In this document: positions 1-7,172 of the stretch, piece by piece
Layout: each line of letters begins with the position of its first letter
How positions within the stretch are numbered: the first letter of the stretch is position 1
Assembly (NCBI GenBank): GCA_026987255.1
Contig: JALSNA010000228.1
Span: forward strand, 1-12,222
Source of the DNA: Hyphomicrobiales bacterium
GTDB taxonomy: Bacteria > Pseudomonadota > Alphaproteobacteria > Rhizobiales > Aestuariivirgaceae
Direction: 5' to 3'
Length of the DNA: 12,222 bases
Translations under genes and position numbers: made by a program
The notes under the pieces: model-generated
What the model was told of the DNA's origin: nothing
Databases searched by the model: none
The model's input: the letters and a program-made list of their open reading frames with translations, nothing else

Positions 1-209
1 ACGCGCCAGCGCCAGCGCCTGTAGCCATGCCGGTAACCGCTGCCGATGTAAACGCCCACATGCCGGCCACCATAATAGCCGGCCGCGGTTATGGTCAGGG
101 CCATGCCGGAGGTGCTCACGGGCGGGGATTTTGCCGCCGCGCCGGATATGGCCAGGCCGCTGAACATGACCGCAAGGGCGGCAGTTCTGAAGGGGGTGGA
201 TATGAACAT
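1..209 (-). CDS. Small secreted protein, N-terminal part (runs off the left edge)
   Basis: The first 69 codons are visible; the C-terminus lies outside the window. The start at 209 is supported by AAAGGA ending 6 bases upstream (216-221). The protein opens with a typical Sec signal peptide: a short polar N-terminus, a hydrophobic stretch at about residues 9-22 (ALAVMFSGLAISG), then a small-residue cleavage site (GAAA before KSPP, about residue 26). The mature part becomes rich in Gly, Tyr, Arg and Trp (YYGGRHVGVY, then GYRRWRWR). This resembles the many small glycine/tyrosine-rich exported proteins of alphaproteobacteria, which have no established function. I do not recognise the family. The Shine-Dalgarno sequence lies inside a strong inverted repeat (see 213-259), so its translation may be regulated. 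Confidence 0.7.
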   Translation of the reverse strand, partial: MFISTPFRTAALAVMFSGLAISGAAAKSPPVSTSGMALTITAAGYYGGRHVGVYIGSGYRHGYRRWRWR

Positions 210-212
210 GGG

Positions 213-259
213 GCATCCTTTGCTTATAGTGATTATTTATCACTATTAGAAAAGGATGC
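213..259 (-). promoter_or_regulatory. Nested hairpin that buries the Shine-Dalgarno sequence
   Basis: Read on the minus strand, GCATCCTTT (259-251) pairs with AAAGGATGC (221-213), which contains the ribosome binding site of the gene starting at 209. Inside it, after a symmetric 4x4 internal loop, ATAGTGAT (246-239) pairs with ATCACTAT (233-226) around a 5-base loop. That makes 17 perfect base pairs, mostly A-U. As RNA this would hide the ribosome binding site, as in an RNA thermometer or other translational switch. As DNA, the inner perfect palindrome (226-246) could instead be a repressor site. The pairing is seen directly; the role is inferred. Confidence 0.5.
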
Positions 260-332
260 GCAGGTTTGCTTGAACCGGAGATGAACGGTTTGTTCAGAAT
301 ATGTTAATAAAACTCATTTGCGGACAGGGGCC

Positions 333-470
333 AAGGGCGCATCTCCATCAATTGTCTTGGGGCATAGACCATCCTCACCCCCTGCCAACCACCCGTAATG
401 TCCCATGATCGGGGGTATTGGCAGGGGGTGAGGGTGGGTGCGCAAGCGTTTTTCAATATCCCCGCGGCAC
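333..470. repeat. Palindromic interspersed repeat, copy A
   Basis: The core is a long inverted repeat: 369-388 pairs with 418-437 (20 bp, one G-T wobble), with CCCTGCCAA and TTGGCAGGG at the inner ends. Outside it lie TAGACC on the left and GCGCAAGCG (440-448) on the right. A second copy occurs at 10266-10399. Read on the minus strand, copy A shares an identical run of 29 bases with copy B (copy A 367-395, copy B 10341-10369), and its left flank CATCTCCATCA (340-350) also recurs in copy B. The edges are approximate. No coding capacity or transposase is present, so it looks like a REP- or MITE-type non-autonomous element. Confidence 0.75.
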
Positions 471-556
471 CGTATTGCGAGGCGGCGCAGGATCTCGTTA
501 CGTCAGGGCTTGGCGTTCGGGCGGGATGAAGAATGGAGCCGGAAGGCAAGATGCGC

Positions 557-1513
557 TCAGGCGCTGGCGCCACCTTGGGCGCGGGCCTTGCGCAGGGCTT
601 CGAAATCGGCATCGGCATTATGGGAGGAGCGGGTCAGGGGGGTGGCTGCCACCATGAGAAAGCCCTTGGACCAGGCGGCCTGCTCCAGCGCCTTGAACTC
701 TTGTGGCGTCCAGAACTTCTCCACTGCGGCGTGCTTGGGGCTGGGCTGGAGGTATTGGCCGATGGTAATGAACTCCACCCGGGCCGAGCGCATGTCGTCC
801 ATGACCTGCAAAATCTCCTCGCGGGTTTCGCCCAGACCCACCATGATGCCGGACTTGGTGAAAATTTCCGCGTCCAGTTCCCTGGCGCGATTCAGGATGC
901 TCAGGGAATGGAAATAGCGCGCCCCGGGGCGGATGCGCGGATAAAGAGCGGGCACGGTTTCCAGATTGTGGTTGAAGACATCCGGTCTGGCGGCGATGAC
1001 CGTCTCCAGAGCGCCGTCCTTGTTGCGAAAATCGGGCGTCAGCACTTCGATGGTGGTCTGCGCGGAGACCTCGCGGATGGCGTGGATGACGCGGGCAAAG
1101 TGGCGCGCGCCGCCATCGGGCAGATCGTCGCGATCCACGGAGGTGATGACGGCATGTTTGAGGCCCATAGTGGCCACGGCCGTGGCGATGCGGCGCGGTT
1201 CATCCTCGTCAACGGGGCCGGGCTTGCCGGTGGCGACATTGCAAAAGGCGCAGGCGCGGGTGCAAATATCGCCCAGGATCATGAAGGTGGCGTGTTTGCG
1301 GGTCCAGCATTCGCCAAGGTTGGGGCAGGCAGCCTCCTCGCAAACGGTGGACAGCTTGCCCTTGCGCACGATGTCGCGGGTTTCGGCCCAGATCCTGGAT
1401 TGCGGCGCGCGCACGCGGATCCAGCCGGGCTTGCGGCGCACCGGGTTGTCCGGCTTGTGGGCCTTTTCCGGGTGGCGCGGGCGCGGGCCGGTCGTATCGT
1501 GAACCTTGACCAT
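557..1513 (-). CDS. lipA: Lipoyl synthase (radical SAM)
   Basis: LipA inserts two sulfur atoms into the octanoyl chain bound to the lipoyl domains of 2-oxoacid dehydrogenases and GcvH, completing lipoate synthesis in the cytoplasm. At 318 residues it is of normal length. Both iron-sulfur clusters are visible: the auxiliary-cluster motif C58-x4-C63-x5-C69 ([12 protein letters not shown]) and the radical SAM motif C84-x3-C88-x2-C91 (CTRACAFC). The C-terminal RSS motif (295-297), whose serine binds the auxiliary cluster in the family, is kept; the next residue is His, where Tyr is common. The start at 1513 follows TTGGAG with 5 bases of spacing. A promoter lies at 1584-1613, and a 6-bp hairpin (1527-1532 with 1542-1547) sits just before the ribosome site. 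The usual lipA companions are not adjacent. Confidence 0.97.
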   Translation of the reverse strand: MVKVHDTTGPRPRHPEKAHKPDNPVRRKPGWIRVRAPQSRIWAETRDIVRKGKLSTVCEEAACPNLGECWTRKHATFMILGDICTRACAFCNVATGKPGPVDEDEPRRIATAVATMGLKHAVITSVDRDDLPDGGARHFARVIHAIREVSAQTTIEVLTPDFRNKDGALETVIAARPDVFNHNLETVPALYPRIRPGARYFHSLSILNRARELDAEIFTKSGIMVGLGETREEILQVMDDMRSARVEFITIGQYLQPSPKHAAVEKFWTPQEFKALEQAAWSKGFLMVAATPLTRSSHNADADFEALRKARAQGGASA

Positions 1514-1583
1514 GGAAGCTCCAATTGGCGCACAATCCGGTTGCGCCGGGGGCGCAAGGATGGCGGGGGCATGTCAGGGCGCG

Positions 1584-1613
1584 ATCAGAACTCCAAGCGG
1601 GGGGGTCTGTCAA
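1584..1613 (-). promoter_or_regulatory. Probable sigma-70 promoter of lipA
   Basis: On the minus strand a perfect TTGACA (1613-1608) is followed, after 18 bases, by TCTGAT (1589-1584; 4 of 6 match to TATAAT). Transcription would start near 1577, giving a leader of about 64 bases before the lipA ATG at 1513. The 132-base gap to the upstream gene also suggests that lipA is transcribed on its own. Confidence 0.5.
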
Positions 1614-1645
1614 GAGCCTTTGCGGGCATGCCCCGGCCAGCGGGA

Positions 1646-2149
1646 TCATTCGGCTTCCAGCAGCTCCTCCACCACCCAGCGGGTGACGGCGGCGGTGGCG
1701 ATGGCGCACTTGGGGCCGCGGTTTTCGGAAAAGGCGGCGTATTCTTGCGGCTTCCACATGTCATAGGTGCGGCCGGTGAAGGCCTTTTGCAGATCCTCGC
1801 AGGTGAAGCCGCCGAACTCCTTCTCGAAGCGCTCGGCCAGCTTCCTGCCCACCTGGAAGTTCTTCATGCCGCGGCCCTTGTCGAGCTTGTCGCGCTCGCG
1901 CCCGGTGCGGGTGGACAGGGCGATGAGACCGCCGGTGAGCGCTCCGCACGCGCCCTTGCCCTCCAGGGCGCCGCCGCCGGAGAGGCCATGGGAGGCCTTG
2001 ATCAGTTCATCGGAGACCCCGCCGAGCAGCTCCTGAACCACAGAGAGCACGCATTGCGGACAGCAGCCGAACTCCAGCTCGTAGTCCAATGCGCGCTGGT
2101 AGGCCTCTTCGGCCAGGGCCTGTTTTTCCGCCTCGCTGCGCTTGCTCAT
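1646..2149 (-). CDS. C-GCAxxG-C-C family protein
   Basis: A 167-residue soluble protein of the family named for its cysteine pattern C-GCAxxG-C-C (Pfam C_GCAxxG_C_C), a probable redox or metal-binding protein of unknown reaction. The pattern is visible: C29, C30 and C33 near the N-terminus (FGCCPQC), the glycine-rich GKGACGALTGG around C68, then C117 and C148. There is no signal peptide or membrane segment; an N-terminal helix rich in Glu, Lys and Ala precedes the cysteines. The start at 2149 is chosen over an in-frame ATG at 2164 because GGGAGGAG sits at the correct distance from 2149. It follows the TMEM43-like gene after 62 bases and could be co-transcribed with it. Its substrate cannot be told from the sequence. 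Confidence 0.85.
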   Translation of the reverse strand: MSKRSEAEKQALAEEAYQRALDYELEFGCCPQCVLSVVQELLGGVSDELIKASHGLSGGGALEGKGACGALTGGLIALSTRTGRERDKLDKGRGMKNFQVGRKLAERFEKEFGGFTCEDLQKAFTGRTYDMWKPQEYAAFSENRGPKCAIATAAVTRWVVEELLEAE

Positions 2150-2211
2150 GGTCTCCTCCCGCATTCATGACATGGTATGAATATGTGGCGCGAAAGCGGG
2201 AGGATCAAGCC

Positions 2212-3363
2212 CTATGCCGGGTCGGTCACGGCGGGGGCCTTTTTCAGCCTGGCGCGCACCAGCCAGGCGATGCCCAGCGACCCCGCCAGCAGGCCGAGAG
2301 ACAGCAGCGGGCGGAAGAACAGCCAGGCGGCGGCGATGACGAGGAAGGCCAGGGCCACGGCCAGCAGGGCGGAAATGACCGTCGCCCCGGCGCCCACCAC
2401 GGAGCCGAAGACGGGCACGATATCGGCGATGACGCGCAGGATGTTGAGGATCATGCCGAAGGCGATGAACAGCATGAAGGTTCCCAGGCCGCGCAGCAGC
2501 CAGGTCAGCAGTTTGTTCTCGCGCTCGGCACCGGCGAACATCTCCGTGGCCGGCACAAGAGCGGGGCGCGACATGAAGATCTTGCGGCCGTTGGAGGCCT
2601 TATAGGGGGCAAGGCTCGTGCCCTTCTGCATGCCGATGATGGAAGCCTCAAGCGGCCGGGCGGCGAAGAAGCGCACCCGCAAATCGCCGGGACGGTCATG
2701 GAACAGGGAGCCGAAATAGATCGCATCGCCTGCTCCCATGCGGCCCCTTCCGGCGATGGATATATCGGGGCGGTTGCTCTTGTCCAGGGTCACCGGCTCC
2801 TCGCGGCCCAGGCTGGCGGCCAGCGAGGCGGGAATGGTGAAAGCGCCGATGCGGGCATCCCTGGCGACCCAGCTTGCCGGTTCGATGGGCATGGCGGTCG
2901 GGTTTTCGTGTCCGGAAGGCTGCTTGAAGCGCGATGAATCCACCAGCTTGGGCGACCAGGCCAGCTTGTAGCTGTATGTGGTCATGGTTTCGGTGCCGCC
3001 GCCCAGCTTCTTCCTGGTCGTGGTGGAGGCCTCTTCATGCCATTGCAGCATCTGCACCTTGCGCTTCAGGCGCAGGGCGGGCACGGAAAGATGAAAGGCC
3101 GGGTCGGTGAGCTTGCCCGGATAGCTCAAGGGGCCGCTGACATGCACCAGCCTGCCCTCGTTGGCGGCATCCAGCTTTTGCGCCGGGACGGAGACGATGG
3201 CCCCCGCGCCCTCCTTGAGCGCCTTCCAGGTCTTGACGGCGCGGCCCTCGTTCCAGAACAGCAAGACGGCGGCGGCGATCAGCAGGAGAAGGCCGAAGAG
3301 AATGTTTTTCAGGCTGCCGCCCAGGCGGCTGAACCAGCCCTGGCTGGCCGTTTCGGAGAACAT
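2212..3363 (-). CDS. TMEM43-like membrane protein
   Basis: A 383-residue integral membrane protein matching the bacterial branch of the TMEM43/LUMA family. The hallmark N-terminus is present: a membrane segment at about residues 20-38 followed by FWNEGRAVKTWKALKEGA. A large soluble domain (about 40-275, probably periplasmic) follows, with the family-like VHVSGPL stretch, then three to four membrane segments at about 280-372 and a positively charged tail (RARLKK). The function in bacteria is unknown; the eukaryotic homologue is an inner nuclear membrane protein. The start at 3363 has GAGGGAT upstream. It lies 104 bases after the ATPase gene, with no convincing terminator between them, so weak read-through from the importer operon is possible. 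Confidence 0.85.
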   Translation of the reverse strand: MFSETASQGWFSRLGGSLKNILFGLLLLIAAAVLLFWNEGRAVKTWKALKEGAGAIVSVPAQKLDAANEGRLVHVSGPLSYPGKLTDPAFHLSVPALRLKRKVQMLQWHEEASTTTRKKLGGGTETMTTYSYKLAWSPKLVDSSRFKQPSGHENPTAMPIEPASWVARDARIGAFTIPASLAASLGREEPVTLDKSNRPDISIAGRGRMGAGDAIYFGSLFHDRPGDLRVRFFAARPLEASIIGMQKGTSLAPYKASNGRKIFMSRPALVPATEMFAGAERENKLLTWLLRGLGTFMLFIAFGMILNILRVIADIVPVFGSVVGAGATVISALLAVALAFLVIAAAWLFFRPLLSLGLLAGSLGIAWLVRARLKKAPAVTDPA

Positions 3364-3467
3364 GGCATATCCCTCTCATTGCATGTTCATCCGCCCCATG
3401 GGCAAAGACTAGGGGAAGTTATCCAAAATGCCCAGCCTTTCTTTTTTGCGCCGCCTTGGGCCAGGGA

Positions 3468-5189
3468 TCAGGCGGCGCGTTTCATGCGCGGCATGAGCTT
3501 GAGCAGGTGGCGGGTGTAGTCCGTCCGCGGGCTGGTGAAGAGGCTTTCGGTTTCGGCCACTTCCAGCAGCTTGCCATGCTGCATGACGCCGACGCGGTCG
3601 CACATCTGGCGGATGACCGGCAAATCATGGGAGATGAACAGCATGGTGAGTCCCAATTCCTCCTGCAAGTCCTTCAAGAGATTGAGGATTTGCGCCTGGA
3701 TGGAGACATCCAGCGCGCTGGTGGGCTCATCGCAGATCAAGAAGCGCGGCCGGGTGGCCAGGGCGCGGGCGATGGAGATGCGCTGGCGCTGGCCGCCGGA
3801 GAACTCGTGCGGATAGCGCAAGGCGGCCGATGCGCCCAGGCCGACGTGATCGAGCAGGTCGGAGACGATGCGGCGCACCTGCGCATTGGAGGAGGCCAGC
3901 TTGTGGAAGCGGATGGGCTCGGCGACGATGTCGCGCACCTTCATGCGCGGGTTGAGGGAGGAATAGGGGTCCTGGAAGATCATCTGCATCTGGCGGCGCA
4001 GATGGTTGGCGGCGCGGCGCGAGGTGAAGGCGGTGAGCTCCTCGCCGGCGAAATGGATGCGCCCGGACAGCGGCTTGTGGATGCCGCAGATGAGGCGCGC
4101 CACGGTGGACTTGCCGGAGCCTGATTCGCCCACCAGGCCGAAGACCTCGCCATTGCGGATGGCGAAGGAGACGTGATCGACGGCGGTCATGTACCTGCGC
4201 CGCGAGGGGATGAGCGAGGGACGGGTCATGAAGCGCATGGTGAGATCCTCCACCTTCAGGAGGGTCTCTTCATGGCTGCCGAAATCGCGCGCCTGGCCCA
4301 GCCAGTGGGTGGACAGATCGAGTTTTGCCTGCTCGTCCCCGGCCTTCTCGATATATTCCACCAGGGGGAAACGCTCGATGCGGTGATCGGCGGGAGGCAC
4401 GGCGGCGATGAGGCTGCGCGAATAGGGATGGTCCGGATGGGTGAGAATCTTTTCCGACGGGCCGGTCTCGACCATGCGCGAGCGGTACATGACGGCCACC
4501 CGGTCGGTGACCTCGGCGATGACGCCCATGTCATGGGTGATGATGATCATCCCCATGCCCTTGTCGCGCACCAGCTTCCTGAGCAGATCGAGGATCTGGG
4601 CCTGGATGGAGACATCCAGGGCGGTGGTCGGCTCATCGGCGAGCAGCACCTCCGGCTCGCAGGAGATGGCCAGGGCGATGACCACCCTCTGGCGCATGCC
4701 GCCGGAGAACTGGTGCGGATAGTTCTTCACCCGCTCGGCCGGGTTGGGGATGCCCACCTGGCCGAGCAATTCCACGGCGCGCGCCCTTGCCTCGCTTTCG
4801 GAAATGGGCAGGTGGGTGCGCATGGTCTCCACCAGCTGGGCCTCCACCGTCTGCAGCGGATCGAGGGAGGTCAGGGGGTCCTGGAAGATCATGCCGATGC
4901 GCTTGCCCCTGATCTTGCGCATCTTCTCGCGCGGCAGGCCGTCGATGCGCTCGCCCTTGAGGCGGATTTCGCCCGCCGCCATGCGTCCGGGCGGCTCGAT
5001 CAGCCCCATGATGGCATAGGCTATGGTGGATTTCCCGGCACCCGATTCGCCGACGACGCCGAGGATTTCGCCGGCCTGAAGGGACAGATCCACATCACGG
5101 GCCGCCACCAGCACGCCGCGGCGGGAGGGAAACTCCACCTTCAGGCCGCGAATGTCGAGCAGGGCGGGGGTGTCTTGCGCCTCGGTCAT
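3468..5189 (-). CDS. Oligopeptide-type ABC importer, fused double ATPase
   Basis: A 573-residue protein with two complete nucleotide-binding domains in one chain, as in YejF or a DppD-DppF fusion. Domain 1 has Walker A GESGAGKST (47-55), signature FSGGM (161-165), Walker B with DEP (185-187) and switch His219. Domain 2 has Walker A GESGSGKST (354-362), signature FSGGQ (463-467), Walker B with DEP (487-489) and His521. After domain 1 comes the peptide-transporter extension that includes HPDHPYSRSL (251-260). Both catalytic glutamates (186 and 488) are present, so both sites look active. It powers import through the two permeases encoded just upstream. The gap to that stop codon is only 4 bases, and its ribosome site GAGGTGA overlaps the stop, so translation is probably coupled. 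The substrate (peptide, opine, glutathione or nickel complex) cannot be told. Confidence 0.93.
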   Translation of the reverse strand: MTEAQDTPALLDIRGLKVEFPSRRGVLVAARDVDLSLQAGEILGVVGESGAGKSTIAYAIMGLIEPPGRMAAGEIRLKGERIDGLPREKMRKIRGKRIGMIFQDPLTSLDPLQTVEAQLVETMRTHLPISESEARARAVELLGQVGIPNPAERVKNYPHQFSGGMRQRVVIALAISCEPEVLLADEPTTALDVSIQAQILDLLRKLVRDKGMGMIIITHDMGVIAEVTDRVAVMYRSRMVETGPSEKILTHPDHPYSRSLIAAVPPADHRIERFPLVEYIEKAGDEQAKLDLSTHWLGQARDFGSHEETLLKVEDLTMRFMTRPSLIPSRRRYMTAVDHVSFAIRNGEVFGLVGESGSGKSTVARLICGIHKPLSGRIHFAGEELTAFTSRRAANHLRRQMQMIFQDPYSSLNPRMKVRDIVAEPIRFHKLASSNAQVRRIVSDLLDHVGLGASAALRYPHEFSGGQRQRISIARALATRPRFLICDEPTSALDVSIQAQILNLLKDLQEELGLTMLFISHDLPVIRQMCDRVGVMQHGKLLEVAETESLFTSPRTDYTRHLLKLMPRMKRAA

Positions 5190-5193
5190 GGGC

Positions 5194-6132
5194 TCACCTC
5201 AGTTTCGGGTTCAGGGCGTCGCGCAGCCAGTCGCCCAGCAGGTTGACCGCCAGCACCAGGATGATCAGGCCAAGGCCGGGGAAAACGGTGATCCACCATT
5301 CGCCGGAAAACAGATAGTCGTTGCCGATGCGGATCAGGGTGCCCAGCGATGGCGAGGTGGGCGGCACGCCCACGCCCAGAAAGCTCAAGGTGGCCTCGAT
5401 GATGATCGCCAGGGCAAGCTGGATGGTGGCGATGACCAGCACCGGGCCTAAGACATTGGGCAGGATGTGGCGCACCAGGATGAGCGGCGCGGGCAGGCCG
5501 ATGACCTGGGCGGCCTGGACATATTCGCGGGTGCGCTCCACCAGGGTGGAGGAGCGCACGGTGCGCGCATATTGCACCCAGGAGCTCAGGGCGATGGCCA
5601 GCACCAGCACGAAGATGGCCAGGTTCTCGTGCGAGCCGGGCAGCAAACCGCGCATGACGCCATCCACCAGCAGGGCGATGAGAATGGCCGGGAAGGTCAG
5701 CTGGATATCGGCGATGCGCATCAAGATGGTGTCGGTCAGCCCGCCCGCGTAACCGGCGATGAGCCCCACGGTGACGCCGATGAGCATGGCGACGATGACC
5801 GACAGAAAGCCCACCAGCAGGGAAATGCGCGCCCCGTAGAGAATGGTGGAGAAGATGTCGCGCCCCTGGTCGTCGGTGCCCAGCAGGTAGCGCGGATCGC
5901 CACCTTCAAGCCAGGCGGGCGGCTTGAGGCTGTCCATGAGATCGAGCTGGGCCAGATCGAAGGGGTTGTAGGGCGCAACCCAGGGGGCGAAGACGGCGGA
6001 GAAGATGATCACCACGGTCACCAGGGCGGCCAGCATGACCACCGGCGAGTGGGTGAAGCTCCACCACAGGTCGGAATCGAAAAAGCGCGCCAGGGCCGAT
6101 TGCGGCGCGTCCTGTTTGTCCGCAGCACTCAT
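5194..6132 (-). CDS. ABC importer permease, DppC/YejE type
   Basis: A 312-residue inner-membrane permease of the DppC/OppC class. It has a cytoplasmic N-terminus, a first membrane helix at about 31-50, the class-typical GTDDQGRDIFS (85-95), and then five further helices. The coupling (EAA) loop that docks on the ATPase is at 203-226 (EYVQAAQVIGLPAP, then HILPN), and the chain ends with DWLRDALNPKLR, typical of the class. The start at 6132 overlaps the stop of the upstream permease by ATGA, and GAGGGTG precedes it at ribosome-site distance. A longer in-frame reading to 6576 runs through the upstream permease and is not the gene. The start was chosen on the overlap, the ribosome site and homology. 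Confidence 0.94.
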   Translation of the reverse strand: MSAADKQDAPQSALARFFDSDLWWSFTHSPVVMLAALVTVVIIFSAVFAPWVAPYNPFDLAQLDLMDSLKPPAWLEGGDPRYLLGTDDQGRDIFSTILYGARISLLVGFLSVIVAMLIGVTVGLIAGYAGGLTDTILMRIADIQLTFPAILIALLVDGVMRGLLPGSHENLAIFVLVLAIALSSWVQYARTVRSSTLVERTREYVQAAQVIGLPAPLILVRHILPNVLGPVLVIATIQLALAIIIEATLSFLGVGVPPTSPSLGTLIRIGNDYLFSGEWWITVFPGLGLIILVLAVNLLGDWLRDALNPKLR

Positions 6133-7097
6133 TTGTTCACCCTCAGACGCGGATCGATGACGAAATAGAGAATATCGACGATCAGGTTGATGATGACGAA
6201 GACCAGGGCGATGAGCAGCAGGTAGGCGGCCATGACCGGGATATCCACCTCGGAGATGGCCTGGATGAACAAGAGCCCCATGCCCGGCCACTGAAAGACG
6301 CTCTCGGTGATGATGGCAAAGGCGATGATGGAGCCCACCTGCAGGCCGATGATGGTGATGACCGGCACCAGGGTGTTCTTCAGCGCATGGCCGAAATGGA
6401 TGGCGCGGGTCTTCAGGCCGCGGGCGCGGGCGAACTTGATGTAGTCGGTGCGCAGCACCTCCAGCATCTCGGCGCGCACCAGGCGCACGATGAGCGTCAT
6501 CTGGAAGACCGCCAGGGTGAAGGCCGGCATGAGCAGCGATTGCAGGCCGGATTTGGTCAGCAATCCGGTGCTCCACCAGCCGATATGCACCACCTCGCCG
6601 CGCCCGAAGGTGGGCAGCCAGCGCAACTGCACCCCGAAGAGCAGAATGAGAAATATGCCGATCAGGAAGGTGGGCAGGGATATGCCGACAAGCGATAGCG
6701 TCATGAACAGCCTGGCGGGCAGCCTGTCGCGGTGCAGGGCGGTATAGACGCCCATGGGGATGCCGATGCCCAGCGCCAGGATGGCCGAGATCAGGGACAG
6801 CTCCATGGTGGCCGGGAAGCGCTCGGCGATGAGCCCGGCGACCGGCTTCTTGAGGCGGTAGCTGACGCCGAAATCGCCATGGGAAACCCTCTGGACGAAA
6901 TGCCAGAACTGCACCGGCGGCGGATCGTTCAGGCCCAGCTCCTGGCGGAGGCGCTCACGCTCGGCCAGGGTGGTGTCCTGATCCACCATGTTGTTGATGG
7001 GATCGCCGACGTATTGAAACAGCGTGAAGGCGATCAGGGCCACGGTCAGCATCACGAGGATGGACTGGGCGAGCCTGCGGGCAATGAAGAACAGCAT
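6129..7097 (-). CDS. ABC importer permease, DppB/YejB type
   Basis: A 322-residue permease of the DppB/OppB class, with an N-terminal helix directly after MLFFIARRLAQS. A periplasmic region follows (about 31-95, with the class motif LGLNDPPPVQFWHF and GDFGVSY), then five more helices. The EAA coupling loop lies at about 218-245 (DYIKFARARGLKTRAIHFGHALKN), and the ending is VIDPRLRVNK. It pairs with the DppC-type permease to form the transmembrane channel. It follows the binding-protein gene by 75 bases, a gap that contains a strong hairpin (7120-7152). Its stop overlaps the start of the next permease by 4 bases. The ribosome site upstream of 7097 is poor, which fits lower expression than that of the binding protein. 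Confidence 0.94.
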   Translation of the reverse strand: MLFFIARRLAQSILVMLTVALIAFTLFQYVGDPINNMVDQDTTLAERERLRQELGLNDPPPVQFWHFVQRVSHGDFGVSYRLKKPVAGLIAERFPATMELSLISAILALGIGIPMGVYTALHRDRLPARLFMTLSLVGISLPTFLIGIFLILLFGVQLRWLPTFGRGEVVHIGWWSTGLLTKSGLQSLLMPAFTLAVFQMTLIVRLVRAEMLEVLRTDYIKFARARGLKTRAIHFGHALKNTLVPVITIIGLQVGSIIAFAIITESVFQWPGMGLLFIQAISEVDIPVMAAYLLLIALVFVIINLIVDILYFVIDPRLRVNK

Positions 7098-7119
7098 GGA
7101 TGCGAAAGGCCCCGTTGGG

Positions 7120-7152
7120 CGCGGGCCGTGGCCAAAATCGCCACGGCCCGCG
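7120..7152 (-). other. Strong hairpin between the binding-protein and permease genes
   Basis: A perfect 13-bp stem (CGCGGGCCGTGGC at 7120-7132, GCCACGGCCCGCG at 7140-7152) with a 7-base loop lies in the 75-base gap. There is no T-run after it on the minus strand, so it is not a standard terminator. In many binding-protein-dependent importers such hairpins protect the 3' end of the binding-protein mRNA, giving more of that protein than of the permeases. That role is inferred here. Confidence 0.65.
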
Positions 7153-7172
7153 GGCGGAATTCACAAGACCGT

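Larger units (their letters stand above)
210..556. other. Gene-free stretch between the secreted-protein gene and lipA
   Basis: This 347-base stretch has no credible gene. It holds an AT-rich leader with a nested hairpin (213-259), short TGAAC-type repeats at 271-296 (TGAACCGG, TGAACGG, then GTTCA), and one copy of the palindromic repeat element (about 333-470). The part from 471 to 556, just downstream of the lipA stop, has no obvious terminator with a T-run. A weak minus-strand -10-like TATTCT can be read at about 298-303, but I find no matching -35. Confidence 0.6.

Noticed and set aside
354..448. CRISPR or toxin-antitoxin interpretation of the repeat
   Set aside because: There are only two distant copies with no regular spacers, and no cas, toxin or antitoxin gene is present.
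304..618. Minus-strand open frame of 104 codons over repeat copy A
   Set aside because: It translates the repeat and overlaps the lipA 3' end in another frame; similar peptides from copy B show it is repeat sequence, not a protein.
533..2170. Plus-strand open frame of 545 codons
   Set aside because: It lies antisense to lipA and the C-GCAxxG-C-C gene. The minus-strand readings carry clear family motifs and ribosome sites; this one is a product of high GC content.
3431..3467. Terminator between the ATPase and TMEM43-like genes
   Set aside because: GCCCA/TGGGC can pair on the minus strand, but the stem is only 5 bp with a long loop and no T-run follows.
6133..6576. N-terminal extension of the DppC-type permease
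   Set aside because: The frame is open to 6576 but overlaps the DppB-type permease gene. The ATGA overlap at 6129-6132 with GAGGGTG gives a proper start and family length.
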